From an uncultured Oscillospiraceae bacterium (GTDB lineage: Bacteria > Bacillota > Clostridia > Oscillospirales > Oscillospiraceae): DNA of 64,000 nucleotides. Shown here in pieces: positions 41,124-49,895 of this stretch. The stretch is from contig CATMVA010000004.1 of NCBI GenBank assembly GCA_950075865.1, forward strand, positions 1 to 64,000, in the 5' to 3' direction. The first letter of the stretch is position 1. Every line of letters begins with the position of its first letter. A program made the position numbers and the translations under genes. The notes beneath the pieces are model-generated. The model saw only the letters and a program-made list of their open reading frames with translations. It did no database searches and had not been told where the DNA came from.

Positions 41124-42548
41124 TCACACCCGCTTCCAGGTGGTGCCCTCCTTGGTGTCGATCAGCTCGATACCCTGGGCCTTCAGCTCGTCCCGGATCC
41201 GGTCGGCCTCGGCCCAGTTCTTGACAGCCTTAGCCTGGGCCCGTGCCGCCACCAGGGCGTCGATGGCGGGGTCGCTCTCCCCGTGGGGCGGGGCGGCCTC
41301 CTTCTCCTTGAGAGCGGCGGCGTGGCCCAGCAGGTCCAGACTCAGTACCTGGTCAAAGTCGGCCACCAGGGCCCGCTTGGCGGCGCCGCTCAGGTCGGCC
41401 TTCAGCACATCGTAGAGGGCGGTGACCGCCAGGGAGGTGTTCAGATCATTGTCCAAAGCGGTCTGGAACTGTTCCAGATAAGGTTTCATAGCCGCCTCGT
41501 CGGCCTCCCCCTCCTCGTCCAGGGCGGCGATCCGCTTCACCAGCTTGTCGTATGCGGCGGCGGCATTGTCCAGGTTCTCCCAGGTGAAGGTGAGGGCCTT
41601 GCGGTAGTGACTCTGGAGGCAGAACAGCCGGTAGACCAGGGGGTCATACCCCTTCTCCTCCAGGAGGGAGACGGTGAGGAACTCCCCCTTGGATTTGGAC
41701 ATTTTCCCACCTGCGGTGTTCAAATGCCGGGGATGGAACCACTGGGCGCACCACTCATGGCCCAGATAGGCCTCGGACTGGGCGATCTCGTTGGTGTGGT
41801 GGGGGAATGCGTTGTCGATGCCGCCGGCATGGAGGTCCAGATACTCCCCGCAGTATTTCATGGAGATGCAGGAGCACTCGATGTGCCAGCCAGGGTAACC
41901 TACCCCCCAGGGGGAATCCCATTTGAGGGCCTGATCCTCGAACTTGCTCTTGGTGAACCAGAGGACAAAGTCGTTCTTGTTGCGCTTGTTGGTGTCCTCC
42001 TCCACGCTGTCCCGGACTCCGGTCTCCAGGTCCTCGGCATCATGGTCGTTAAAGACATAGTACTTCTCCAGCCTGGAGGTGTCAAAGTAGATATTTCCCC
42101 CGGCCTGATAGGCGTACCCGGTCTCCAGCAGCCTGGTGATGACCTGGATATACTCCGGGATCATGCCGGTGGCGGGCTGGACCACGTGGGGATAGCTGCA
42201 GCCCAGCTTGACAAAAAAAAAAAAAAAGGCGTCGGTGTAGAACTGGGCGATCTCCATGACGCTTTTGTGCTCCCGCTTGGCCCCCTTGACCATCTTGTCC
42301 TCCCCGGTGTCGGCGTCCGAGGAAAGGTGCCCCACGTCAGTGATGTTCATGACCCGCGTCACCCCGTAGCCCTCCCATCGCAGGGCCTTCTCCAGCACGT
42401 CCTCCATGATGTAGGTCCGCAGGTTGCCGATGTGGGCAAAATGGTACACCGTAGGCCCGCAGGTGTAAAAGCTCACCTTGCCCGGCTCGTGGGTCTTGAA
42501 GGGCTCCTTTTGGCGGGTCAGGGAATTGTATAGCTGCATGGTGTTCAT
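41124..42548 (-). CDS. cysS: Cysteinyl-tRNA synthetase
   Basis: 474 residues from ATG 42548 (GGAGAG upstream). It charges tRNA(Cys). YTCGPTVYHFAHIGN carries the first Zn Cys and HIGH-like motif; GYPGWHIECS, GGIDNAFPHHTNE and GGKMSKSKG complete the Zn site and KMSKS loop. Near residue 108 a run of five Phe (DAFFFFFVKLG) is encoded by 15 consecutive T (42213-42227), where relatives carry charged residues. Regulated by a cysteine T-box upstream. Confidence 0.95.
   Translation of the reverse strand: MNTMQLYNSLTRQKEPFKTHEPGKVSFYTCGPTVYHFAHIGNLRTYIMEDVLEKALRWEGYGVTRVMNITDVGHLSSDADTGEDKMVKGAKREHKSVMEIAQFYTDAFFFFFVKLGCSYPHVVQPATGMIPEYIQVITRLLETGYAYQAGGNIYFDTSRLEKYYVFNDHDAEDLETGVRDSVEEDTNKRNKNDFVLWFTKSKFEDQALKWDSPWGVGYPGWHIECSCISMKYCGEYLDLHAGGIDNAFPHHTNEIAQSEAYLGHEWCAQWFHPRHLNTAGGKMSKSKGEFLTVSLLEEKGYDPLVYRLFCLQSHYRKALTFTWENLDNAAAAYDKLVKRIAALDEEGEADEAAMKPYLEQFQTALDNDLNTSLAVTALYDVLKADLSGAAKRALVADFDQVLSLDLLGHAAALKEKEAAPPHGESDPAIDALVAARAQAKAVKNWAEADRIRDELKAQGIELIDTKEGTTWKRV
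42213..42227 (-). repeat. 15-nt homopolymer inside cysS
   Basis: Fifteen A on the plus strand, TTT x5 in the cysS frame. It keeps the frame at this length; any slip not a multiple of three would truncate the enzyme. Confidence 0.9.
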
Positions 42549-42555
42549 TTTGAGC

Positions 42556-42795
42556 TCTCCTTTCGTTGCAAAAACGCCTCCCATGCCCTTTGGCATGAGA
42601 GGCGTTTGATACGCGGTTCCACTCTCGTTTTCACTCGAAGGCCGGTAACGGGGCCGAACCGTGGGGCATTGCCCCCAACGCTCCCGGATGCAATTCACGT
42701 CCAGACCTTCCCTGGTCCCGCTCTCAGCCGATGGCGGATCCTTTCTGTCGGGGGCTTCTGTCCGCTACTTTTCCGTTCACAGCACTTGTTTTCTT
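42556..42795 (-). promoter_or_regulatory. Cysteine T-box leader of cysS
   Basis: On the minus strand, from the start near 42795: AAAAGTAGCGG (stem I AGTA-type loop), the specifier region GTGAATTGCATCCGG with the Cys codon TGC (42690-42692), the T-box GAGTGGAACCGCG (42612-42624), then the terminator AACGCCTC.../...GAGGCGTTTTT (42570-42607). Uncharged tRNA(Cys) is expected to stabilise the antiterminator and raise cysS expression. Confidence 0.95.
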
Positions 42796-42802
42796 CCTCA
42801 GT

Positions 42803-42831
42803 ATATTAGCATTTTGCCGGCGTGGTGTCAA
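42803..42831 (-). promoter_or_regulatory. cysS promoter
   Basis: Minus-strand TTGACA (42826-42831), 17 bp, TAATAT (42803-42808). Confidence 0.75.
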
Positions 42832-42837
42832 GTATTC

Positions 42838-43365
42838 TCACAGGTTCTTCCAGTCGATACAGTCCTTATTCTTGATAAAGTACTCCACCCCGGAGTAGAC
42901 GGTGGTGAGCACAATGACCCAAATGCACAGCTGGTCCACCAGCGCCGGGACCTTCAGGTGCATGACGCACAGGCCGATCATGGTGGAAGCAGTCTTGACC
43001 TTCCCCGACCACCCGGCGGCGATGACCCTGCCCCCCTCCACGGCGATGAGCCGCAGGCCGGAGACGGCAAACTCCCGGAAGATGACGATGACCAGCGCCC
43101 AGGCGGGGAACCGGCCAACCGCGCAGAAGCAGACCATGGCGGTCATGACCAGCACCTTGTCGGCCAGGGGGTCCATAAACTTGCCGAAGTCAGTGATCAT
43201 GTTCCGGCTCCGGGCAATGTGCCCATCCAGCAGGTCGGTCAGGCTTGCCAGAATAAAGACCCCCAGGGCGGCGTAGCTGCTCCACGCCGGGTCCAGCCGC
43301 CACATGGCCAGATACACCGGGATCATCACCACCCGCAGCATGGTCAGCTTATTGGCCAAATTCAT
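42838..43365 (-). CDS. pgsA: CDP-diacylglycerol-glycerol-3-phosphate 3-phosphatidyltransferase
   Basis: 175 residues with four to six membrane helices. Signature DLLDGHIARSRNMITDFGKFMDPLADK (DGxxAR...GxxxDxxxD in outline). It makes phosphatidylglycerol phosphate, the precursor for PG that the LTA-synthase-like enzyme uses. It begins two bases after the rimO stop. Confidence 0.95.
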   Translation of the reverse strand: MNLANKLTMLRVVMIPVYLAMWRLDPAWSSYAALGVFILASLTDLLDGHIARSRNMITDFGKFMDPLADKVLVMTAMVCFCAVGRFPAWALVIVIFREFAVSGLRLIAVEGGRVIAAGWSGKVKTASTMIGLCVMHLKVPALVDQLCIWVIVLTTVYSGVEYFIKNKDCIDWKNL

Positions 43366-43367
43366 GT

Positions 43368-44687
43368 TCAGTCCTCCATTTCTCCCACCAGGTCGCCGTC
43401 CTCGGCGCCGGTGATGCGGACATTGACGAAGTCTCCAGCCGGGATGCGTCCGGCGGCAGTAAAGAGCACCCGGCCGTCCACCTCCACCGAGTCGGCATAG
43501 GTCCGGCCCACATAGCAGCCCTGGTTGCTGTCAAAGCCCTCGCAGAGGACCTCCATCACAGTCCCAAGGCGGCTCTCGTTGTACTCATCCAGCACTGCCG
43601 ACTGGAGCTCCACCAATCGGTTCACCCGCTGTTCAGCGATCTCCTCGGGGACCTGGCCGGACATTTTGGCCGCCCGGGTGCCCTCCTCCCGGGAATAGCG
43701 GAAGACCCCGGCCCGCTCGATGCGGGTGTCGGTGACAAAGCGGCAGAGGGCCTCGAAATCCTCCTCGGTCTCCCCGGGCAGGCCACAGATGAGAGAGGTA
43801 CGGAGCACCACACCGGGGATCTCCCGGCGGAGCTTCTCCACCAGAGCGGTGAGCTTTTCCTCGTCACCCCAGCGGTTCATAGCCTTCAAAAGCCGGCCCG
43901 AGCAATGCTGGAGAGGGATGTCCAGATACTTGACGATCTTAGGCTCCGAGGCGATGACCCCGATGACCTCATCGTCAAAATGGTCGGGATAGAGGTAGTG
44001 GAGCCGGATCCAGTGGAAGGGCAGCTTGCAAAGCTCCCGCAGGAGCTGGGGCAGCCGCTTTTCCCCGTACAGATCTTTTCCGTAGGGCCCGATGTCCTGG
44101 GCGATGAGGATCAGCTCCTGTACTCCGGCGTCGGCCAGGGCCTTAGCCTCATCCAGGATGGACTCCATGGGGCGGCTGCGGTAGCGGCCCCGGAGATAGG
44201 GAATGATGCAGAAGGCGCAGAAGTTATCACAACCCTCGGCGATCTTTAAGTAGGCAGTATAGCCCGGGCCGGTGGTGAGCCGCGCTCCCTCCTCGGTGGT
44301 ACACGAAATGTCCCCGAAATACTCCGGCTTCTCCCCCGCCGCCACACGCTCCACGGCGGCGACAATATCGTCGTAGCTGCCGGTGCCCATCATGCCGTCC
44401 ACCTCGGGCAGCTCCTCCCATATCTCGGCCCGATAGCGCTGGGAGAGGCAGCCGCAGACCAGCAGCTTGCCCAGCTTTCCGGTCTTTTTCAGCTCCCCCA
44501 AAGCGATGATGTGCTCGATGGCCTCGCTTTTGGCCTCGTCAATGAAGCCGCAGGTGTTGAGGACGGCCACGTCAGCCCCCTCGGGCTCCCCGGTGACCGT
44601 GTGCCCGGCGGCCTGACAGAGGGCCATCATCTGCTGGGTGTTAATCAAATTTTTCGAGCAGCCAAGGGAAATAAAAGCGATTTTCAA
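43368..44687 (-). CDS. rimO: Ribosomal protein S12 methylthiotransferase RimO
   Basis: 439 residues. The N-terminal MTTase domain (FISLGCSKNLINTQQMM; the usual KNLVDSE is modified) carries three auxiliary-cluster Cys. Radical SAM CDNFCAFCIIPYLRGRYRSRP follows, then a C-terminal TRAM domain. It methylthiolates an Asp of S12. rimO-pgsA adjacency is common in Firmicutes. Confidence 0.95.
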   Translation of the reverse strand: MKIAFISLGCSKNLINTQQMMALCQAAGHTVTGEPEGADVAVLNTCGFIDEAKSEAIEHIIALGELKKTGKLGKLLVCGCLSQRYRAEIWEELPEVDGMMGTGSYDDIVAAVERVAAGEKPEYFGDISCTTEEGARLTTGPGYTAYLKIAEGCDNFCAFCIIPYLRGRYRSRPMESILDEAKALADAGVQELILIAQDIGPYGKDLYGEKRLPQLLRELCKLPFHWIRLHYLYPDHFDDEVIGVIASEPKIVKYLDIPLQHCSGRLLKAMNRWGDEEKLTALVEKLRREIPGVVLRTSLICGLPGETEEDFEALCRFVTDTRIERAGVFRYSREEGTRAAKMSGQVPEEIAEQRVNRLVELQSAVLDEYNESRLGTVMEVLCEGFDSNQGCYVGRTYADSVEVDGRVLFTAAGRIPAGDFVNVRITGAEDGDLVGEMED

Positions 44688-44699
44688 GATAAAAACTCC

Positions 44700-45104
44700 T
44701 TATACTTTCATAAACCCACGGCACCCTGCGTTGCTGTCCAAGGTGAACCCCAAAGACTCGTAAAATGCAGCTGTTTTCGGGGTATCGTCGGTAAATAGCT
44801 CCATCTGGTACACCTCTGGATAATTCTCCATGAGCGCATGCATCAGTGCCCTTCCGATCCCCTGCCGCTGGTACTCCGGAAGGACCAGAATATCCTGGAG
44901 CAGTACAACGGAGAACCCATCCCCTACCGCCCGGAGCAAACCCACCAGCTTGCCGCCATCGTAAGCGCCCAACACCCACAGAGAGTGATGCAGCGCCTTC
45001 TCCAGCATTTCAGGCCGGTCGGTGTAGTTGGTCCAGCCCACGGCGGCATAGAGGGGCAAAATCTCCCGGAGGTCAAACTCCGTCATTTCGCGCAGTGTTG
45101 TCAT
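44700..45104 (-). CDS. GNAT N-acetyltransferase
   Basis: 134 residues, single GNAT domain. The acetyl-CoA loop is LVLPEYQRQGIGRALM, followed by TPKTAAFYESLGF. Substrate unknown. Its ATG overlaps the recX stop (ATGA), so the pair is co-translated. Confidence 0.88.
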   Translation of the reverse strand: MTTLREMTEFDLREILPLYAAVGWTNYTDRPEMLEKALHHSLWVLGAYDGGKLVGLLRAVGDGFSVVLLQDILVLPEYQRQGIGRALMHALMENYPEVYQMELFTDDTPKTAAFYESLGFTLDSNAGCRGFMKV

Positions 45105-45760
45105 ACATCCTCCTCGATGCCCGCGCCATAGCGGTTGAGACCCTCCCGGATCTCGTTCCAGTTGTAGCCCCGGCGGGCCAGGGCATCGGCGGCACGCTTC
45201 AGGTCCTTCCGGTCGGGGGTCTGTCCCCGGAACCGTTTGACCAGGAAGGAATCAATGCCATCCCCAGGCTCCCGGGCCTCCTCCAGCGCCTCGGGCCAGA
45301 GCTCCCGGGGCACCCCCCGGCGGAAGAGCTCGTCCTTCAGCCTATGCTCCCCATATCCCATGGCGGAGTAGTGCCGCACCAGGGTACGGGCGTATTCCAG
45401 ATTGTTCAGGTATCCCAGATCCTCCAGCCAGTCGGCCACCGCGGCGGCCTCCTCGGCTGTGGCGATGGGCTCCCGCTCGGTCCCGTCCCGCTTTCGGGGA
45501 GGCTTGACGGTGAGCTTGTCGATGAGCTCCTTCCGGGACATGGGCTTGCGGGCAATGAGGTCCAGGGCCTTGAACCGGGTCCGGCTCTCCCCTGCCGCCT
45601 TTTTCAGCTTTTCCAGGTTCTCCCCAGTCAGCTCCATGCCGGCATAGAGGGCGAAGGCCACCACCTCGTTCTCTGTGACCCGGAGAATGGACCCGTCCTC
45701 CATGTGGCAGAGCCAACGCTCCTTCACATGCTGGGAGGGCTCCAGTTTCGTAATTTTCAT
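45101..45760 (-). CDS. recX: RecX-family regulator of RecA
   Basis: 219 residues from ATG 45760, which overlaps the stop of the upstream acetyltransferase (ATGA). Three-helix repeats are visible: SRKELIDKL, WLEDLGYLNNLEYARTLVRHYS, RLKDELFRRGVPRELW. RecX caps or removes RecA filaments. It lies two genes downstream of recA with an acetyltransferase between them. Confidence 0.88.
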   Translation of the reverse strand: MKITKLEPSQHVKERWLCHMEDGSILRVTENEVVAFALYAGMELTGENLEKLKKAAGESRTRFKALDLIARKPMSRKELIDKLTVKPPRKRDGTEREPIATAEEAAAVADWLEDLGYLNNLEYARTLVRHYSAMGYGEHRLKDELFRRGVPRELWPEALEEAREPGDGIDSFLVKRFRGQTPDRKDLKRAADALARRGYNWNEIREGLNRYGAGIEEDV

Positions 45761-46218
45761 CTCAAGTCCATCCAAACTGCCTCATCGTGGATCGAGGCCT
45801 TTTCAACTGCCTTGTAGAAGCGGACCGACTCGGGGTTGTGAGCCATGACGGCGATCAAGGTCTCCACACCGCGCCCTTTCAACTCCCGGCGCAGCTCGGC
45901 CAGCAGGCGTTGAGCCACGCCGCGGTGCCGCGCCTCCTTCAAAACACAGATCCAGTCCAGATAGGCGGTGACACAGTTCGCGTCGCTTCTGGCCGCCAGA
46001 ATGACAGCGTCGATCCTTCCTATGACCCGGCCGTCCTCCCAGGCCAGCAGAGACACAGCGTTGGTAAAGCGGCCGTCCTCAAAGCTGCGCTCCAGCCGGG
46101 CCCGGTAGTTCTCCCCAGCGTCTGCGAAGAAGGTATCCGGTTCCTGCCTGCGCAGCTCGGCCTCGAACTCCAACACGGCGCCGATCCTGTCTTGGGTAAA
46201 CTTCTCGACTGAGATCAT
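45757..46218 (-). CDS. GNAT N-acetyltransferase between recA and recX
   Basis: 153 residues from ATG 46218, with GAGGA from the end of recA as Shine-Dalgarno. GNAT features: ICVLKEARHRGVAQRLLAELRREL (acetyl-CoA site) and NPESVRFYKAVEKA. It starts 4 nt after the recA stop and overlaps recX. Confidence 0.85.
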   Translation of the reverse strand: MISVEKFTQDRIGAVLEFEAELRRQEPDTFFADAGENYRARLERSFEDGRFTNAVSLLAWEDGRVIGRIDAVILAARSDANCVTAYLDWICVLKEARHRGVAQRLLAELRRELKGRGVETLIAVMAHNPESVRFYKAVEKASIHDEAVWMDLR

Positions 46219-46222
46219 GCCT

Positions 46223-47377
46223 TCAGTCCTCAAAATCCTCCGCGCTCACGTCCACGGCCCTGCTGGGGGCAGCAGGACGGGCGGAGGCCCGGGGGATCTC
46301 CACCGGGGCAGGGACGGGACGGCCGCCCTTGGCCGCGGCGCCCTCGGCCTGTCGCTTGGCCATGCCGGCACGGATATCCTCCTCCAACTGCTCGGCGATC
46401 TCAGGGTTCTCCTTCAAATACTGGCGGGCGGCATCCCGGCCCTGGCCGATCCGGGTCTCCCCCATGGAGAACCAGGAGCCGGACTTCTGCACCAGGCCCA
46501 GCTCCACGCCCATGTCCACCAGCTCGCCCTCTTTGGCGATACCTTCGCCGAACATGATATCGAACTCGGCCTGCTTGAAGGGGGGCGCCACCTTGTTCTT
46601 GACCACCTTGGCCCGGACGTGGTTGCCCACCACATCAGAGCCGTTCTTGATGGACTCCACCCGGCGGATATCGATCCGAACCGAGGAATAGAATTTCAAG
46701 GCACGACCGCCGGTGGTGACCTCGGGGTTGCCGTACATGACGCCCACCTTCTCACGAAGCTGGTTGATGAAGATGACGATGCAGTTGGTCTTGGAGATAG
46801 CGCCGGCCAGCTTGCGGAGGGCCTGGCTCATGAGCCGGGCCAGCAGGCCCACATGAGAGTCGCCCATATCACCCTCGATCTCGGCCCGGGGGGTGAGGGC
46901 AGCCACCGAGTCCACCACCACCACGTCGATAGCACCCGAGCGAACCAGGGCCTCACAGATCTCCAGGCCCTGCTCGCCGGTGTCGGGCTGGGAGATGAGC
47001 ATGGAATCGATATCCACGCCCAGGGCGGCAGCGTACACCGGGTCCATGGCATGCTCAGCATCGATAAAAGCCACCTCGCCGCCCCGCTTCTGGGCCTCGG
47101 CCACGATATGGAGAGCCAGGGTGGTCTTACCGGAGGACTCAGGGCCGTAGATCTCAATGATACGGCCCTTGGGAACGCCGCCAATACCCAGGGCGAAGTC
47201 CAGGGCCAGAGAGCCGGTGGGGATGGCCTCCACCACCACGTGACTGTTCTCACCCAAACGCATAACGGCCCCCTTGCCGAAATCCTTCTCAATCTGGGCC
47301 AGGGCGGTGTCCAGCGCCTTCTTCTTGTCGGAAGCCTGTCCGGGCTGGGTGATCATGGGCTTTTTCTTCTCTGCCAT
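46223..47377 (-). CDS. recA: Recombinase RecA
   Basis: 384 residues from ATG 47377 (GAGAGGAG upstream). Walker [15 protein letters not shown], Walker [17 protein letters not shown], and the DNA-binding L2 region [21 protein letters not shown]. The C-terminal tail is Ala/Pro/Asp-rich. No LexA (SOS) box is evident in the 84 nt upstream. Confidence 0.97.
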   Translation of the reverse strand: MAEKKKPMITQPGQASDKKKALDTALAQIEKDFGKGAVMRLGENSHVVVEAIPTGSLALDFALGIGGVPKGRIIEIYGPESSGKTTLALHIVAEAQKRGGEVAFIDAEHAMDPVYAAALGVDIDSMLISQPDTGEQGLEICEALVRSGAIDVVVVDSVAALTPRAEIEGDMGDSHVGLLARLMSQALRKLAGAISKTNCIVIFINQLREKVGVMYGNPEVTTGGRALKFYSSVRIDIRRVESIKNGSDVVGNHVRAKVVKNKVAPPFKQAEFDIMFGEGIAKEGELVDMGVELGLVQKSGSWFSMGETRIGQGRDAARQYLKENPEIAEQLEEDIRAGMAKRQAEGAAAKGGRPVPAPVEIPRASARPAAPSRAVDVSAEDFED

Positions 47378-47461
47378 ATTCCATACTCCTCTCGAAAGGC
47401 GGAGCCTTTCCATTGATTTACTTTGATTTTATCTTTATCTCTGTCCCATAAATGGGACTTT

Positions 47462-48325
47462 TCACTCGTTAATGATCCCCGAGACCACCCGTAGGATCCC
47501 TTGGGTATCCGGAAGAGAATGGATCTCCTCAAAGCCGTTCTCATCCATCAGGTTCTCCACGTCTTGGGACTGGCCCATGCCTACCTCAAAGAGCAGGTGC
47601 CCGCCCAGACGGAGGGCCCCCTTCCACTTGGAGCACACCGAGCGGTAGAAATCCAGCCCGTCGTCGCCGCCATCCAGGGCCTCCCGTGGCTCGTAGTCCT
47701 TCACCGAATGATCCAGAGTCAGGATATCGGCCGTAGGGATGTAGGGCGGGTTGCAAGCGATGACGTCAAAATCCCACAGGGCAGGAGAAGGGGGCAGCTT
47801 GGCGTCGGCCGACATACAGATGCACCGGTCATTCAGGCCGCACCGGCGGACATTCTGCCGGCAAACCCGGAGGGCCCCCTCGGAGAGGTCGGCCAGCACC
47901 ACTTTACACCCGGGTACATTGGCGGCCACCGCCAGACCTACACAGCCGCTGCCGGCGCACAGGTCCAGCACCCGGCAGCCTTCCCCCACAGCCCGGGCGG
48001 CCAGAATGGCCTGCTCGGCCAGCACCTCGGTATCCATCCGAGGGATCAGCACCTCTCTGGACACGTCCAGATTCAGGCCGTAGAACTCCCACTCCCCGAT
48101 GATGTACGCCACCGGTTCCCCCTCCAAGCGGCGGTCGGTGAGCTCCAGGATCCGCGCCTCGGTCTGGTCGGAAGCGTACAGGGTCAGGTCCCGGAAGAAC
48201 TCCTCCCTGGTCTTGCCCGTCACGTAGCAGACGATCTCCCGGGCCTCCAGCTGGGCGTTGGGGATCCCCGCCGCCTTCATCTTCCGCCTAGCGTCCAGAT
48301 ACAGGTTATTGTAGGTGTTGGCCAT
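47462..48325 (-). CDS. prmC: Release factor glutamine methyltransferase PrmC
   Basis: 287 residues from ATG 48325 (GGGAG upstream; GTG 48334 is an alternative). The N-terminal helical domain is followed by a SAM methyltransferase with VLDLCAGSGCVGLAVA and the signature NPPYIP. It methylates Gln of the GGQ loop in RF1/RF2. Usual neighbour of DUF1385. Confidence 0.95.
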   Translation of the reverse strand: MANTYNNLYLDARRKMKAAGIPNAQLEAREIVCYVTGKTREEFFRDLTLYASDQTEARILELTDRRLEGEPVAYIIGEWEFYGLNLDVSREVLIPRMDTEVLAEQAILAARAVGEGCRVLDLCAGSGCVGLAVAANVPGCKVVLADLSEGALRVCRQNVRRCGLNDRCICMSADAKLPPSPALWDFDVIACNPPYIPTADILTLDHSVKDYEPREALDGGDDGLDFYRSVCSKWKGALRLGGHLLFEVGMGQSQDVENLMDENGFEEIHSLPDTQGILRVVSGIINE

Positions 48326-48337
48326 TCCTATCACTCC

Positions 48338-48778
48338 CTATTGGTCGGAACCGACCTCTCTCTGATGGGCTATTACCATACCGTAGCCGTAAAGGCTCTC
48401 TTCCCTGCCCTTTTCATATCGCTTCATGGCTCGCTGCACCGGCCATATCACCACCCCGTCGGGAAGGCGAACCAAAATATTGATCTCTCCCATGGGGTCG
48501 GTATCATCGGTCTCCCATTTGCCGCCCAGGCACTTGCAAAACACCTGTCCCATATAACTGCCGATGGCAAACAGCTGCCTGCCCACCTTGCCGTCCAACA
48601 GACCGCCGGGGCGGCACTGGTCCTCAAAAAAGCGGTCCAATACCCGGAAGCTTTCCACCGTGCCGTCCAAGGGATACCCAAACCGCGCCATATTTTCGGC
48701 CAGCCAGTCAGCGGCTTTGGGAATATCGTCAGCCAAAGTCGGCGGCTTTCCCATCGTCTTTTTCTGAAAGAGGCTCAT
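48338..48778 (-). CDS. Hypothetical soluble protein
   Basis: 146 residues. No family recognised. It has a compact alpha/beta look: KAADWLAENMARFGYPLDGTVESFRVLDRFFEDQ then GSYMGQVFCKCLGGKWETDD and PMGEINILVRLPDG. This pattern recalls DUF3806-like proteins, a guess only. It sits between DUF1385 and prmC, probably in one transcript. Confidence 0.65.
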   Translation of the reverse strand: MSLFQKKTMGKPPTLADDIPKAADWLAENMARFGYPLDGTVESFRVLDRFFEDQCRPGGLLDGKVGRQLFAIGSYMGQVFCKCLGGKWETDDTDPMGEINILVRLPDGVVIWPVQRAMKRYEKGREESLYGYGMVIAHQREVGSDQ

Positions 48779-48788
48779 GCTTCCCTCC

Positions 48789-49772
48789 TTACCAGCGGTC
48801 CGCCCCTTCGGCCTCGGGCAGGACCTCGGTGAAGGCCTTAATGCCCACCTCGATCATGGAGTCATCGGGCTCGAAGGTGGTGAAGTTCTGGAGCCACATC
48901 CCCGGCGCGGTCAGGATCCTGGTACAGGTCCCGTCGTGCCGGCCCACGAAGTGGTTGAACTCGTAACTCACCCCCACAATGAGTGGCAGCATGGCCATAT
49001 GGATCAAAAACCGCAGGAAGGGATTGCCGACCGGCCAAAGCCCGAAGACCACGGTGGACACCAGAATGGAGACGATGATGACCACGAACAGGAAGCTGGT
49101 ACCGCACCGGGGATGGTGCCGGGGCTGCTTCCGCACATTCTCCACCGTCAGGGGAAGGCCATTCTCATAGCAGAAGATAGTCTTGTGCTCGGCCCCGTGG
49201 TAGGAAAAAACCCGTTTCATCTCCCCCATCCGGGAGCAGAAGGCCAGATAGGCCACAAAAATCACGATTTTCAGCAGGCTTTCGGCCAGGTTGCGGATCA
49301 TCATGGAGTCGGTGACCAGTGTCACCGCCGTCCCCAGCATGGTGGGCAGAAAAAAGAACAGGAAGACCGACATGCCGATGCCGATGAGCATGGACAAGGT
49401 AATGATCAACCCGGCCAGCTTGTCGCTGCCCAGCTTCTCCTCCAGCCAGCACTCGAACCGGGAGGGCTCCTCCCCGGTCTCCTCCTCCCCCGCGATCTCG
49501 GCGGAGTACATCAGGGCCTTGACCCCGTTATACATGGAGGAGCCGAAGCCCACCACCCCCCGGAGCAGGGGCAGCCCCACGATGGGGTATTTGGTCTTGA
49601 GCACCTTCCGGGGCTCGGTCCGGACCTCCATCTCCCCGTCCGGCCTGCGGACCACGATGGATTTTTTACCGGGTCCCAGCATCATGATGCCCTCTATGAG
49701 GGCCTGCCCACCGATCATGGTCTTGAAGCCCCCCGCGGCCAGGGGCAGACATCTGCGTAAAAGTTTCAACAT
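48789..49772 (-). CDS. DUF1385 membrane protein (YqhQ-like)
   Basis: 327 residues. IGGQALIEGIMMLGPGKKSIVVRRPDG is the family signature. About four membrane helices in the middle, and a FSYHGAEHKTIFCYENGLPLTVENV segment with conserved His. Function unknown, but widely linked to prmC and prfA. GAGGAG precedes ATG 49772. Confidence 0.9.
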   Translation of the reverse strand: MLKLLRRCLPLAAGGFKTMIGGQALIEGIMMLGPGKKSIVVRRPDGEMEVRTEPRKVLKTKYPIVGLPLLRGVVGFGSSMYNGVKALMYSAEIAGEEETGEEPSRFECWLEEKLGSDKLAGLIITLSMLIGIGMSVFLFFFLPTMLGTAVTLVTDSMMIRNLAESLLKIVIFVAYLAFCSRMGEMKRVFSYHGAEHKTIFCYENGLPLTVENVRKQPRHHPRCGTSFLFVVIIVSILVSTVVFGLWPVGNPFLRFLIHMAMLPLIVGVSYEFNHFVGRHDGTCTRILTAPGMWLQNFTTFEPDDSMIEVGIKAFTEVLPEAEGADRW

Positions 49773-49895
49773 GGAGTTCTCCTCTTGTATCTGCCCTCAA
49801 AAAAGGGCCTCCCCCGGAGTTTTACCGGGTCATTTTCTATTATTGTAACAGAAGTGCACCCCTTTTGCAAGAGGTGCACTCGAAAAATATAGAAC

